Both the position numbers and the translations under genes were made by a program. A stretch of 64,000 nucleotides of DNA, from positions 1 to 64,000 of the forward strand of contig QANT01004876.1 of assembly GCA_003254885.1 (NCBI GenBank), in the 5' to 3' direction. The stretch is from Purshia tridentata. Its lineage: Eukaryota; Streptophyta; Magnoliopsida; Rosales; Rosaceae. The notes under the pieces were generated by a model that was not told the origin of the DNA, ran no database searches, and was given only the letters and a program-made list of their open reading frames with translations. How positions within the stretch are numbered: the stretch's first letter is position 1; each line of letters opens with the position of its first letter. Below are positions 1-13,300 of this stretch, piece after piece.

Positions 1-300
1 TTTTTCTGATATTGATTTTTTGATTATTTTATATTTAATTGAATTTTAAGATTTTATATTTAAATTATTATTTTATTAATTTACTAATTCAAATATAGTT
101 TTAAATATATTTTACAATTGAAATGACAAAATTACCCCTCCACATCAGCATTTTTGACGGTGGTTAAGACGAAGTTAACGGAACCGGGCAACTTGAGACA
201 CAAAATGCACTTTCAGGGGGTTATGTGAGAAAATTTAATGTGAGGGGGCAAAGTGAGACGAAACGCATAAGTCAGGGGGCAAATGTGGAAATAAGCCTTG
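1..300. repeat. Possible end of a degraded transposon, cut by window edge
   Basis: The stretch from about 120 to 300 has G-rich phrases (AGGGGGTTATGTGAG, GAGGGGGCAAAGTGAGAC, CAGGGGGCAAATGTGG) spaced about 28-31 bases apart near 214, 242 and 273. This is the style of terminal sub-repeats in non-autonomous Mutator-like elements of plants. Only one end is in the window and I find no target duplication, so the family is a guess. No coding potential beyond chance. Confidence 0.3.
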
Positions 301-603
301 TTTTGTTTTTTTCTCCTTTAGAATTCAAACTGATTCAATGGAACGGACCATATTTGTTGACAGAGTCCCGCGCGCACAAGATTGAGCAACGTTACGTTTT
401 TGCATCGCTTTGAAGCAGCGCATGCAGACGCGTCACTGCCCGATTAAAGTAGAGGTTGAGTTGTGTTTGATGTCTGAATTCTGACTTCTATTCTCACCAT
501 CTTGCAACAAATAAAGGGACAAAATTGGCATGACGTCCTCCCCATTCAACTATTCTCCATTTTTGTAACTTTTGTTCTTCATCGTATATTATACATGTAT
601 ATA

Positions 604-835
604 GAAAAATGCTTGCTACTTCTTTATTTCTACCTTCTTTTTATACTTTTCAACTTCTCTCACACAATTTTATAGTGTATTTTTACAATCAAAACTGTTC
701 ATTTTCTAGATTATGTTGTAAAAATCATCTTTATAATAAATTAATCAAATCGAAAATTGTTAATCTTTCAACTGTTATATAATAAATATACGGTTTTGGT
801 AACAATTAGATCCAACATCTGTTTATTTGACAACA
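604..835. mobile_element. One-armed foldback MITE (same family as 24815 and 44647)
   Basis: Starts with GAAAAATGCTTGCTAC, the same terminus as the two foldback elements at 24815 and 44647. It continues with the same internal order: a 'CAAAACTGTTCATTTT' stretch, 'AAAATCATCTTTATAA', then a 'GTTTTGGTAACA' centre. The mirror arm is not recognisable after about 835, so this copy has lost its right half. The right limit is approximate and no target duplication is visible. Confidence 0.5.
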
Positions 836-2300
836 ATTAGATGACCAAACAAGTTAGATTGGGTATGAAGCTTTGCGAAGAGAAAATATAGAAAGAGAAA
901 GTGGAACAAATAAGGTAGCTAGCATATATTCTTCATCCAAATATGTGATGAGTGAAAAAATGAATTTATAACCCTTTTATGTGTTAAGAGTTACATCCAT
1001 GTATTTATAACCCTTATCTAAAAAGAAAGTGTTCTATCCTGTGGCGTATTTGTACTGTTATTAACGACATCATGTTATTAGCTAGTGTCCTTTAAAGCTA
1101 TTAATTAGTTTTAGGCATAATTTTAAGGGTAATGTTATTGCAAGTAGCTTTGTTGCAAATGTTTGTGATAATCTAGATCACTCCAAAACACATAAACTGT
1201 TTAGTTCCATTCCTTCCTATTTTCAATTTTAAACTTTGATAATTTAAGATAGGAATGTAGTCGAGGTTCTCATTATAACTTCTTTTCCCTTATTGAAAAA
1301 GAAAAGGACAAGACTTGGGTCAACCTACCCTCTCAAAATACTTTAGCCTGTCTTTAATTGTAAAAATTTACTAGAGATATAGGTCTCTTAGTCAGACCAA
1401 GGAAAAAAAAGAAGACCTATAGGGTCATTCTTCTTAAAATTTGATGTACCATAAATTAAAGGGAAAAAAAAGAAAAAAGACTATGCCTCTATTAGACTAT
1501 TAGCACCCACCGTCCATTGCAAGTATGACATTAGATGCATGTGAAAATCATAAAAATTTAACCAAACCCACTTAAAACATTGGGTGGAGTAGATATCTTA
1601 TAATCAAGCAAGATGTGAAATACATCATTCAATTAACCTCAACTTCTTCATTTTTCTAAAAAAAGGAAAAAAACCTCAACTTTCTTTTCGCCCAAGAAAA
1701 AAATGTGACCAATTCCTCAACAATATCCCACACACTTGAAATCCTTACCAAATAGGCAAATACTACCATTACTACAAACCCAACCTTATTAAGAGCAAAT
1801 GTGTATGTGGCGCCACGTTGGCGTGAACGTTATTATTGCCTTAATTTCTTTTTTAAAATTTCACCACTTATTTCTGAGCTGAGCTGTGCCACCCAACTTT
1901 CTCGCAGCGTATCCCCATGTATGTACCCAACACTCTATTTATTATACGGATAACGATGGGTCTCTTCGATCCCACGTGTCAAATACCATTACTTCACCCT
2001 GCGACTCCACCTGCACCGTCAGTCAACATCCAACAACTACTAACTTTCCTATCATCGGAGAGTAGGCACTTCACGAGGTAACGTTGTATAAAGCCTGGCC
2101 AGATACGTGTACGGTGATTATTCACCCTAGGTCGATGATATTTACCCTCGTGAACGCGGTCTCGGTTTCCCGCGTACGAGATATTAAACGAATATTCCCC
2201 ATGTATGGCATATGTTCATTTCTCGAGTCATCGAGAACCGTACATTACGGATCTCGCGGGGTTTTCAAAATATCGTGGTCGTCCCGTCAATTGGGACACC

Positions 2301-2308
2301 TATATAAA
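2301..2308 (+). promoter_or_regulatory. TATA box of the MCU gene
   Basis: TATATAAA lies 104 bases before the MCU start codon at 2412. Plant transcription usually begins about 30 bases downstream, which predicts a start near 2333 and a 5'UTR of about 80 bases. It is the only clear TATA in the 300 bases upstream. Confidence 0.6.
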
Positions 2309-2411
2309 CCAACAGAGGCCTCCATTGTTGATGCGCTCAATTGCAGTAAAAGCTCTCTCTCCCATTCAGAACCAGAAAGCCTCGGAAACCTCTCGATAAA
2401 TTTATCATAAG

Positions 2412-4857
2412 ATGGCGTTCAAGAAAACTTTAGTCGAGCGCCTATTCAACCTCTCCTCCAAGATCTCCACCCAAACCTTAAGAAACTGCCGGATATCCTC
2501 CTCAGCGGTTCATAGCAGACCCCAAGCCAAACCCCGTGAAACCAGCTTAGCACCCGACCCGGGAGACAATGCCGTTTTCCGGCGGTTCCTCCACAAGAGG
2601 GCGACGGCGCAGTCGTTTCAGTCGCCGGAGATCTGGTCGTTTCCGATGAAGGATAACCTAATGGAGAATCTCAGGGGCGTGGCCATTTCCCGGGACCGGA
2701 TCCAGTTGGACTGCCTGGCCCCACCGGAGCCGGAGAACTCGCCGGCGGTGAGGCCTTCCCTGACGGCGGAGGAAACGAAGAAGTTGCTGAGGGTGGCACA
2801 ATTGGAAGCAGTGAAAGCGAAGCTGCGGGAGGTCCAGAAAAGCTGGGTTTCGTATTCAGATTATGTTCGGATCTGCAGAGAAGGTTGTTCGGATCCGGAT
2901 CAGGGTCTCGGGTTCGCCAAATCGTTGGATGAAAACGGTTCCGTAATCGTCTTGGGAAACGCCGTTTGCTTAAGGCCTGAGCAGGTTAATTTCTTCATCC
3001 TTATTCCATATTTCATTATTAATTATTATTCGTCCGCATTTAATTTTCATTTTAAATTTATTACCTTTTTGGCTTTTTTGTTTGTTTGTTTTTATAATTG
3101 TTTGTGGTTTCAGAGAATTATGAAATGATTGATGGTCTTGGTCTGTGAGGGCCGAGAGGGTAGATTTAAATTAACGAGAATTTACGTTTTTTGTGATTTT
3201 AGGACTACCGAAAACTGATATTATTTTATGGTTATTTTTTTTTTTTCTTCAACAGGCCAGATCTAAAACGTGAAAAGGGTTCCACTTTTCAGTTTCTACA
3301 GTGGCAGATTTTATTTTTCACCTTTGGGTGTATGTTGTTCGTCGGATGTAAATCCCATTAATACACTGTTTGAGGAGACTACGGAGAATTCAAAACACAA
3401 AAAAAAAAAAAACCAATGGGAAAAAATGACCTTTTTTAAATTTCAGTTCAGTGGGGATTAGAAGTAATTTTGTGGTAGTCAATAGATTTCAAGAAAAAAA
3501 AAAAAGTCAATTTTATTTTTTTTAAAGAAAAAGAGTCCAGAACAGAATAGAAGTAAAAAGAAGAAAGGGGTAAATTGAATATATGGTAGTCTATATTACT
3601 TGAAAAATGGAAAGGAAGAAAGGGCCAAAGGGAGTGTTTTTGTTTTAGAAAAATAAGTAGATTTTAGCGGGTGTCTTTTAGTAGTGGTGGCATAAAAAGT
3701 AGAAGGGTTAGGTTTACTGTTATCTTTATCATTGTGGCCCTGGCATGGTGTTGATAAGCCCAACAATTATGGGAATTTTTGAATAAGGGAAGTACTTTAA
3801 ATTTTAGATAGTTCACTGAGATCTAGTTATTGGATTTGTTTTATTTTTTTGGTACAAAGTTCTTGGATTTGTTTTGATTGCTAACATTCACCGATGAATT
3901 TTTTTAATTTTTTATGTCCATAACTAATTAGGGTGGGTGGGTGGCCCTTGCTTGGGCCTATCCTTGTTGCTTGAGCTTGAGCTAAATCCATTTGTCCCCC
4001 ATCTCAATATTTTGGTCTGCCCGTATGGGGTTTCCCCCACCCTATCCAGTTCCTCATTGCGAAAGGACCTTACTTTATTTTAAATGATTTTTTACAACCA
4101 AAAAAAAAAAATCCTTTTTCTGTTTCGTGTGTTTTTAAAGAATTGACAGGAAGAGCAGTTTTTATGTTATCTTGAATTCTTGATCATAGTTTAGGCCATT
4201 TTTTGAGTCCAAAGTTTTGATGTAGGTGGTGAGGGGCCAAGTTAGTGTTCATTGTATTTGTTATATATGATGAGCATGATGAGAGGCCAAGATTGATGAA
4301 ATGATAGCAAAGTTAGTTAGGTTGAGCATGCTTTACCCAAACGTTTCAAACTGTTTAATTTACAGGTAGCGAAAGCAATCCAGGAACTAATTCCCATCCC
4401 AGAAGCAAACCCACATGACCCAAGAATCAAGGAGCTGGAAGAGATGGAGAATGAGAAGTCTGAAATAGACAGGAAGGCAGAGTCCCTGGTGCGCAGGGAA
4501 CTTTGGCTTGGGCTTGGTTATCTGGTTGTCCAAACAGCCGGGTTCATGAGGCTGACCTTTTGGGAGCTCTCATGGGATGTCATGGAACCCATTTGCTTCT
4601 ACGTGACCTCAGTGTACTTCATGGCTGGTTATGCCTTCTTCCTCAGGACATCCAAAGAGCCTTCTTTCGAGGGCTTTTACCAGAGCCGGTTTCACGCCAA
4701 GCAGAATCGCCTAATGAAGCTGCAGAATTTCGATGTGGGGAGGTATAATGAGCTCAGAAGAGCTTGCTATCCCTACTCATCATCTTCATCAGAACCAGCC
4801 CCATCAACTAGTTTTCATGGGTCCAAGAAGTTGGAGTTTGGTTCAGTACATAATTAA
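2412..4857 (+). CDS. MCU: Mitochondrial calcium uniporter pore subunit (MCU family)
   Basis: Forms the Ca2+ channel of the inner mitochondrial membrane. Two exons: 2412..2984 and 4366..4857, joined in phase 0 by a GT-AG intron (donor CAG/GTTAAT, acceptor TTTACAG). The product is 354 aa. An Arg/Ser-rich, acid-poor N-terminus of about 50 residues fits a mitochondrial presequence. A charged helix (about 117-145) and a second coiled-coil-like helix (about 205-235) flank the channel. Two transmembrane segments (about 238-254 and 266-285) are separated by the pore motif WDVMEP at 260-265, the plant form of the WDIMEP selectivity filter; Asp261 and Glu264 are the expected Ca2+-binding ring. The length is typical of plant MCU proteins. 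Reading through the intron would stop early at about 3128, so splicing is required. Closest memory match: Arabidopsis DUF607 genes At2g23790/At4g36820. Confidence 0.93.
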
Positions 4858-4959
4858 AAATACAGAGGCAATTAGGCAACAAATTACAAAATGATGATGG
4901 AAAACCCAATTTTGTATAACACCCCCTTCCCCCATAATATTTTAACTTAGAATTTAGTC

Positions 4960-5261
4960 CCGGCTTTCTGTAAACAAGATGTGGAGAGTGTTTTTGTAGT
5001 TTTACATTTGACCAAACATGTCACTCGGGTTCACAAACTATGTTCATCAATGAAAAGTCAAAGCAGTAATATTTTTCAATTTTAACCCTTTTTTTTTTTT
5101 GGCATAAGAATACCGGCTTTCTGTAAACAAGATGTGGAGAGTGTTTTAGTAGTTTTACATTTGACCAAACATGTCACTCGGGTTCACAAACTATGTTCAT
5201 CAATGAAAAGTTAAAGCAGTAATATTTTTCAATTTTAACCCTTTTTTTTTTGCATAAGAAT
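4960..5261. repeat. Two-copy tandem duplication, about 153 bp, just downstream of MCU
   Basis: Copy 1 (4960..5112) and copy 2 (5113..about 5261) both begin CCGGCTTTCTGTAAACAAG and end at a T-run followed by GCATAAGAATAC. Only a few differences are visible, mainly in the T-run and one or two substitutions. The array begins about 100 bases after the MCU stop codon and may include its 3'UTR or polyadenylation region. Confidence 0.85.
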
Positions 5262-8200
5262 ACAAGTTATTAAGATGAGATAATAAGAGCTGGAAAGCTT
5301 AAAGAATGAGTTAATTTAGTCTTTGGAAAATGAAGTCCTCAATTGCCCACTTTCATATCATGGGAAATGAGGATATTACCTCATGCCTCATGGTCATTCA
5401 AATGAATCGGCTACATGTGCTTCCAAAACCATAACAATCTAACCTTAAAAGTCTCACTTAGCTGACACTTGTATGTTGCACACCAATAAAGATTATTTCA
5501 CACCCAATTTTCCTTATGTTTATGATAAAAATATGGCACCAATTTTTGAAAGAAACTTTGTAGCCATGACATATGTATTCATTGTTGTTTAGCTTTGGCA
5601 TGTGCTATAAAGTGAATTGCTCATCCAGGGGAGGTTCAATTGGACAGGCCATGTCTTCATTGTGTTTTCCTTTTCGGCCTTGTGCTCGTTGTTTTCGATG
5701 TGGGACATTGGGACCAGATGATGAGCGCATGCATGGACTGACGAGCCATTCACACTACCAAATCCACTCTTGTAGTACAAACTACAAACCAAGCACCGTG
5801 GATCCACTATTAACAAGTCTAAATTTAAATAAATAAAATATCATCACAGTCATTTGATATCAAATGAAACATTATCTTTCATTCATAATATATATTTTAT
5901 ACACATCATTTCACAACACTGAGGTGAGACCCATAATATGAGACTCACTTCATTATTAGATGATGAGTTTTATTTCAAAATGTCATTAGTTTATAGATGT
6001 ATCAAACCACACAACGCCAATTATGAGTCCTTGTTCTCTTCAACCACCGACTATGTAGCAAGTGTGGTAGACCAAGGAAACCTCCAAGAAGCTAGGCACT
6101 CTTATTGCCCCAACCCAAGTAGTGAACCTTATTCTATTTGCCCGGATGGAGGAGTACAAAATTTGGACTTGTTTTTTTCAGTGTGTCATTTTTATAACAT
6201 AAATCCAATCCAATCCAATCCCTACTTAGTCATACGGCCTTCTAGGAATTTAATCTCATGCCTGCCACCGACTTGGTTCAGGTTGTCATATGGGTTATGT
6301 CTAACTGAGAGGAATGCATAATTTAAAAAGAAATTAAGAAAATACGATATTATCCTTTGTATAAAATAATTTCCCACATTATTTCATGGATATAATTACA
6401 ATGAGACAACATGGATATTATGGATGGCTGATCTCATGCCAACCCAGGTTTCGTGTGATGGTGAAGAAAAAGTCAGCTCCGTGCCAAAATTATAATATTT
6501 GCTCTTTCCTTTATTCTTGTTTGGCAGTTAAGAAAAATGCCAACCCCATTGATTAAAATAGAGGCATCTATCTCTCAAAGTTATCGTTTTCATTTTACTC
6601 TTCCTTTTCTCCTCTTAGTTGGGAAAACGTCTCCAATGTTCTCGCATTGTGAGTGTAGGACCCACAAATTTCAGTGGATCTTACACTATTTATGTGAGAG
6701 ACGGATGCAATATGCCGTTTTCTAGAAGAATTATTGTGCTCTTAGAAATAGAATAGCTCGATAACAGAGAGAGTGAAAAAATTAAATGATTGGAACTTGT
6801 ATATTATGCATGGCATTTTTTTTTGGGTAAAGTGGAAGCAACAACGCCCAACAACACAAAAATTAACCACGAATAGAACTGGATCTAACAAGACCTAAGC
6901 ATATTATGCATGGCATTGTGAAACAAGAATGATGATTTTGGTAGTAATCATGGCTTAAATAAAAGAGAATACTCTTCTTCCCCGATTATACACAAGATTA
7001 TTGTTTTCTTTTTCATTGGAAATTATGAGTTTCAGGGAGTTGAAAAATTAGGAACGAAATCTGAACGAGGGGTAAAATTTGATCCTCTTATGTTGTTATA
7101 GGCAGTAAATGTCTGATGAAGAATTATGGCAATTACCTACTTTCCATGGATACTAGATTTAATCTGAAACTTGAGGGCCAAATTTAGGCCCATTATTAAT
7201 CCAAATTAAAACGGCCCATGATTGAAAACACAGATATGAAAACCCAGTCCAACCTAAGCAACTTGTATTGAACCAAGCCTGACCATTTCTCTTAAGGAAA
7301 AATAAACTTATCATAAAATGAAAGGAAGTCTTCATTTGGAATATGAGTTTTCAACTTAATGTTACATACTAATAGATTCATAACTCTATGATTTTTACCA
7401 TCATATTCATGTGGGTATCAGAGTGACATATAATAAATTCATAATCTCATTCATATTCAAGCACGTTGGAATTGCTAATAAAATTTCATAGGTTGGTCGA
7501 TCATCTCATCTCAAAAACACACACGGCCAAAGATTTTTTCACAGGTGTTCCTTCCGTTACTGGCAACATTTATATGATTGTTATATGTTACTATCATTAA
7601 TTCAATGGGAAAGGACAACAGAAACAGACTTTTAGATTTTTGTGGTCAAACTTTCATATAAAAACAAAACCTGCATATCCCATGTCATGTTCAAGCGTCT
7701 AGTTATTTTGATTTCCATCGTCCATTCATAAAAAGAAGGACAATTCTTGCTTCCTTTTGGTTGGAGGAATTTCTCTAACTCTCTATCATAATCAAGTGAC
7801 AGCTTACCAAAGTTGAGTTTGACTTGTAATTGTTTGTTTTCTTTGTTTTTTATTTTTCTTTTGGGCCCACCCTTAGTTGTATAATTAAGGTTTTTTTTTG
7901 TTTTTTGGGAACAGTCCCCTCAAATGCATGCATAGTATTGCCAGTACGTTGCAAACTTCATTTTATGGTATGAAATTTATAATTTTATATTATTGGGTGC
8001 TGTGCATTTGTGGTGTATATAGGTTTTATTGTGGATTGGGATATTCCTTGATTATAAAACAATAAACCAACCACGATTCATTAACGTACGAGAATATCCG
8101 TCTTGGAGTACTAGTAGCTCGCAGTAAACATCCTTTCATTACTTTAATTAAACAACAACAACTAAGCCACACAAATATTTAATTAATTCTCTATGTTTCT

Positions 8201-9246
8201 CAAACTTCTCATTTTGTTCTCAACACAATTAAAAAAAATAAAAAATTCCTTTTAACAAGTATTTCTATATAATTATACTCCTAAATTTTATTTTTTTATG
8301 TAACAAAATTATTCTATCTCCTAGATTAAAAAAAGAAAGTGCTCTATCTAAATAATTTTGCCCCTAAATTAGTTTTGAAAAATTTTAAAAAGAAAATAAA
8401 GTGTTTAATCTAAATAATCTTTCTTAAATTAAATTTCAATTAATTTTTTTAAAACACTAATTATATCGATTAACCGAAATACTCTTTGAGTTAACAGAAA
8501 ATTTGAAAAAACTTAACGGTAGATGCCACGTTGTCATATCTTGTAAAATTTGGATAGTTGCATTGTAAATATATTGTTTTGGTGGTATATTCATTTTCAC
8601 AATACTTGGGTGGTGTTAGTGCAAAAAATCCTTGCTTTTTTGGTGAATATTTGGTAGAGCGTAGTTGTTTATGATTTATAAACTAAACAATTTTGACAGT
8701 GTTCCCAACTGAGATTTTAAAAGATTTAAAAAAAAATTACAGATTTCACAAAATCTATAAATTCTTATTTTTACATAGAATTTATCCAAATTCAAAGGAA
8801 AAAGGCGAGCTGAAATTCTCATGGCCTTGTTATTTAAATAAAATTCATCCAAATACACTACTTAATGAAATTCAGATGAGCACCCCCTTACACATCACTA
8901 ATTCATATGAAAACTAGCATATGGTCGATCATATTATATACACAATCTGAGCATATATTATATTTACATTCCGTACTCATCTAAGCAAAATAAATTATTA
9001 TTGAGAAGCAAACAGTAAAAAAAGTGTTTTTGAGAAAAAGAAATAGAAAAATGTAAAGTACACACTAGTGTCAACTTTTGATTCCTCGAAAATCCAGCAA
9101 TCAGAAACCTCTGAATGATCATGAAAAGAAACATTGATATGCATGAATGCATGCATGATCATCATCAGGCATCAAAAAACTGTACCCTCTCCTCTCAGTC
9201 TCTGAGACACTAATGCAGATGTACAAGTATTGGGTTCCTCTTCATC
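5262..9246. other. Intergenic region between MCU and ELO genes
   Basis: About 4 kb of AT-rich DNA. The short open frames here have no recognisable domain. The stretch at about 8440-8632 (AACTTAACGG, then GGGTGGTGTTAGTGC near its end) resembles one end of a degraded non-autonomous transposon, but I found no second end. Nothing else is supportable. Confidence 0.5.
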
Positions 9247-9328
9247 CTCTTCCTCAACCCTGTACTCCTCCTACACCCTTACAACTTTCACCCCACTAAT
9301 TCACCTAATTACAACATAACCCACCCAC

Positions 9329-10288
9329 TCAAATCTCCTTCTCCTTCTTCTCCTTCACTACTCTCTCCCCATCAACTGTCTGATCTGAACCCAACCCAGA
9401 ATAAGACCCAACCCTCGACCCAATTGACTGAATCGACGACTCGTCACTCTCACAGACCCTTACCCTTCTCTTCTCCAGCTGCATTTTCACATAGAAGTTC
9501 AAGAAGAACAAGAGGATCACCCCATTAAGCACCGAATTGAACACCCACGCGCCGATCCCATTGCACCCACCTTTCATCAAGTGCAGCAGCAGAACCCCCA
9601 CGTGGCAGGCCAGGTTGCAACCCAGCAGCGCAATCTGACAGTTCGCCACGATTGGACAGCACGCGCTCGGCAGCCCAATGTCGGTCCAGAACCGGTACCC
9701 GTAAACCAACGTGTGCATCAGCGTCGTCGAGAGAATCGCCAGCACCTGAATCGACTGCGAGAACTCGAGCCACAAGAATGACATGAAGGTCAGGACCGAG
9801 TGGTTGAAGAGCTGGAACGCCACCAACTTACGACGTCGTAGAATGGTGAGGAAGGTGCGGAACATGTGGTAGAATCGGGAGAGGTAGTACATGTAGGACC
9901 AAAAGAAGACCCGACCAGAGGGCCGCGTCCCCAGTGGGAAACAGAGGAGCCATTGAAATGGGGTTTTGGAACCCCGCCAGAACCACCGGGTTTCGCGAAT
10001 TTCGGCGGCGGAAGAGAGGCTGATGCCGGCGAAGATGATAAAGGAGATCAAAGCCATGGAGAGGCTGTGGAGGGCGGGTAAGGGTCCGAGGGGAATGGGT
10101 CGACCCGAGCGGTTGGTGAGGGCGAGGAGGAGGTATAGGAGAATAGAGAGGGAGAGGTAAAGAGCGATGGCGGTGAAGAGGAAGGACCATGTGGACCCCC
10201 AGGAGTGGGTGTGGCTCCACCGGAATCCGACGATTGATGGGTGCTCCGAGAGCCAGAACGTGAGGGTCTGGATCACGGGTTGACCCAT
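9329..10288 (-). CDS. ELO-type fatty-acid elongase-like protein (HOS3-like)
   Basis: Member of the GNS1/SUR4 (ELO) family, membrane condensing enzymes that lengthen acyl-CoA for very-long-chain fatty acids and sphingolipids in the ER. Single exon, 319 aa from the ATG at 10288. The frame is open further upstream to 10375 but has no ATG there, and homologues start with a similar short N-terminus before WLSEHPSIVGFRWSHTHSW. Several hydrophobic segments span the protein (about 36-58, 78-98, 170-190, 220-240, 251-265). The family's conserved YYLSRFYHMFRTF and VYGYRFW blocks are present. The ELO histidine box HxxHH is replaced by QLFNH at 159-163, keeping only the last His. From memory this also holds in the Arabidopsis HOS3 subgroup, so catalysis may differ from yeast and animal ELOs. 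The C-terminus is Ser-rich then Lys/Glu-rich (KEKKEKEI) rather than a clean KKxx signal. Confidence 0.88.
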   Translation of the reverse strand: MGQPVIQTLTFWLSEHPSIVGFRWSHTHSWGSTWSFLFTAIALYLSLSILLYLLLALTNRSGRPIPLGPLPALHSLSMALISFIIFAGISLSSAAEIRETRWFWRGSKTPFQWLLCFPLGTRPSGRVFFWSYMYYLSRFYHMFRTFLTILRRRKLVAFQLFNHSVLTFMSFLWLEFSQSIQVLAILSTTLMHTLVYGYRFWTDIGLPSACCPIVANCQIALLGCNLACHVGVLLLHLMKGGCNGIGAWVFNSVLNGVILLFFLNFYVKMQLEKRRVRVCESDESSIQSIGSRVGSYSGLGSDQTVDGERVVKEKKEKEI

Positions 10289-10375
10289 CAACAGCGCTGA
10301 TTGGCGAGGATCAGACGGGAGAAATTTCGGTGGAGCTGTCTCGTTGGCTAGGGACGGCAACGGTGGGCCCTGCAA

Positions 10376-13300
10376 AAGGTTTGCTAGGGTGGTTCCGGTG
10401 GCTCTATTTGGCGTCCGCTCATTCGATTCGGGTTTAGATAGAGTCTTGTGAATTTTGAGAGGTCTGAAGTTTTTGAGAGAGTTGTGAAAAACGAGAGGCA
10501 GTGACCTGGAAACTTAATATAATTAACTTTAGGGAATGACCGGTGGGTGTGGAATCACTACTTTTTGGAAAAACACGCGGCTGGATTTTATTGGACGTTA
10601 GTAAGGATTTCTGGTTGGCTCCGATGTTCTTACTTTCTATAAATCATGCATTTTATTTTTCTAGTGATAATATATATACAATATTTTGAGATTGGGACCA
10701 TTGCGACTTCACAATTCATCTACTTATTTATTATTTGTTGTCGATTCATGTATTTATTAATTAGTTAGAAATTTTGATTTGATTGAAGGATTTATGGATC
10801 CCAAATTTTATTCAAAGCAGGTCCAAGGTCTATGCATGGAGGGATCTTTAATGTCCATATTGTAACAGTCAAGGGGTTGTTGTGTATATATGTGGTGATA
10901 AGTGGTTACCTATTAAAGCTACAAGCCTCCATAGATTGTCAATTTAATTACATAAAACAATGTCAAATTAAAGTTAGAAAAGCTAATGCTTTTTACCTCA
11001 TCCAAAATATACAGTAATTATACTAATTAATTTCTTCAGCACATGTACATTGATTTCTTCTGACCAAGCCCAACATACTCTACCGAACTTCTACAAGATT
11101 AGCATTTTCCTTCTCTTTCCAGAACTAGCATAAATAAAGTTCAGATTTTGATTTGAGATTGTATATTCTCAACGCAATATTCCTACACGTTTGTGACCGA
11201 CCGAGTTGTATTGTAACAAAACAATCATTAATATATTATATTAGTCATGGAAAACCCAAGGTAAATTTAGGCAAAAATTGACCAAATTAATTGAATATCA
11301 GTTTAGATAATTTTTGGAATTTATATGAGTAAAGTTATATGAACCACATCTTTATCGCATTTTGTGGCAACTCATTTGTACTTACCACATCAATAATAAT
11401 AATAATTATTACTATTATATATGGTTCACACAAGAATTCATATTAGTGTCTCCAATTTATACTTCTTATTTCCTTTATTTTTTAAATTATAAATTTATTA
11501 TGATTTATTTTGTTGTTTAAAAAGTTGCAGATCGATAAAAGAAAAGACTTAATGAATAGCCATCAAAAAGACTTAGTAAGAGAAAAGTTATTTTGTGTTA
11601 AATTGCTCTCTACATTAAAATTTTGGTTAATTAAGTCATCAAATTTTATAAAATATGGTAATGTGGCCCAATTTTGGTTAGTAGATAAGGCTATCTCTAG
11701 GCAAAATTTCCATTTTTCCATAAGTCAAAGAACACGTGATATTTTTTGAGTGAAAAATTGGATGAAATTATAGAAAACTTAGGCTAGCTCTCTTTTTTTT
11801 TTTCTTTTCCCAAACGTAGGCTAACTGTAATTGACGTTTTGATAAAAAAGAGGAAAAAATGAATGCGTTCTGGAAAGTAAAAGAAGAAACTGATGGTAAA
11901 ATATTCAAGAGATGCATGAATGAAGGTTGGAGACACGTTTGTTTCGCAAATTATATATGAAGGGAACGTTTTAGTCATAAAAATGAAAAAACTGAAGAGC
12001 TAGCTGGCTACGTGGATGGCGTGAGGAAATTTAAGTTATGGTTTGGTATCTTTTTCAAAAAAAGTTTTCATATATGATATTTATGAATGAAATAAAAAGA
12101 ATAATTATTTAAAACATATTTTACCTAGAATACCAAACATGAATTTGAATTAACCTAATTGGTCGTGAATAAACATACACAATTGCTTGTGTGCTTGGTA
12201 GTGCAATACAATCACTCTATAACATAAAATTATTTTAATCTCAACATTCAAATATTAATGAAAATTTTGTTTTTTTCAGAGTATAAATTATTGTACGCAC
12301 ACTACAAATTATATTGTTGTTTGATCGATGGTCATTTTTCAAAAGAAAGAGGGCTATTGGACACTGAAATGTAAATAAATTTACTAACTCTAGTACTCTA
12401 CGTCTCTACTTCCTCAAGGTCATGCTAGTTCTAGATTATTACCTGTTGTTTTAGTGATTGAAAAAATCGATCTTATCTTGTTTCAGACAACTTAATTTGT
12501 TAACTTTTTAGCACTCACTTAGTGTTTAATATTGAATTAAATAAGTTATCTGATTAAATTCAAAATTGGAGATAAAAATGTGTGTATAAAAAGACTAAAC
12601 TGTATGTTACATTGAAAATCTCATTTTTAAACAATTTAATTTAGTCATTTTTGTTGAAAATCTCATTCTAGCAGCTTCTTCAAGGTTTTATGTTTTACTT
12701 TTGGGTTGGCCAAATCTAAGTAGAATAGATCGAGAGAGGGTAGAATATATTGAAAATTTGACATTAATTATGTGGGTACGTGGGGGTGGGGGTTACCCTA
12801 GGAATTTAGGGAGTTGGAAAAACATACATGACTCATGAGCATCTTTTCTGAAGATTCCTGAAGGAGAGCAGGAGAGTTAAATTGCATTTGCATGGCTTAC
12901 TTTCCAAAGTTGCAATAAGTTTTAGCACTGAAACTTTGAATCTGACGAGTGATGAAATCAAATGGGGTACTGATCGAAGTCATATTTAGATGATGACCAG
13001 TGAGTCCATGTGCTTCACGAATTTAGAAAATGTAGCAGATTGTTGATATTTCTAGTCTGTCTTCAAAAGGCCAACAGAGACATTATTAGGCTGTTGCCTT
13101 GCCTGTACCTTCCTGCAGCTACCTTTCACTCATCGAGAAATGACTAGAGAGTTGTGTCATGTGTGTATATATAGATTAACTTTTATTTCTTTGAATTAAT
13201 GTATATATATGTATGGTTCAGGATAATATGTAACATGTTCAATATATAATAGTAGAACATTTCTTTTAAAATCTTTATGTTTACAACAAGAAAAAAAATA

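Larger units (their letters stand above)
1..2300. other. AT-rich intergenic region upstream of MCU
   Basis: Apart from the repeat at the left edge and the one-armed MITE, no gene is visible. The last 500 bases are less AT-rich and hold promoter-like motifs: a GTGGCGCCAC palindrome at about 1807 and a CCACGTGTC G-box/ABRE core at about 1972, both upstream of the MCU TATA box. Confidence 0.5.

Noticed and set aside
2084-2410. Open frame of 108 codons just before MCU
   Set aside because: Overlaps the TATA box and leader of the MCU gene; no domain and no family resemblance.
5938-6321. 127-codon open frame on +
   Set aside because: Low-complexity and chance-like composition, no recognisable motif, no neighbouring exons.
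10289-10375. N-terminal extension of the ELO-like protein
   Set aside because: No ATG in this part of the frame; the first is at 10288 and fits family length.
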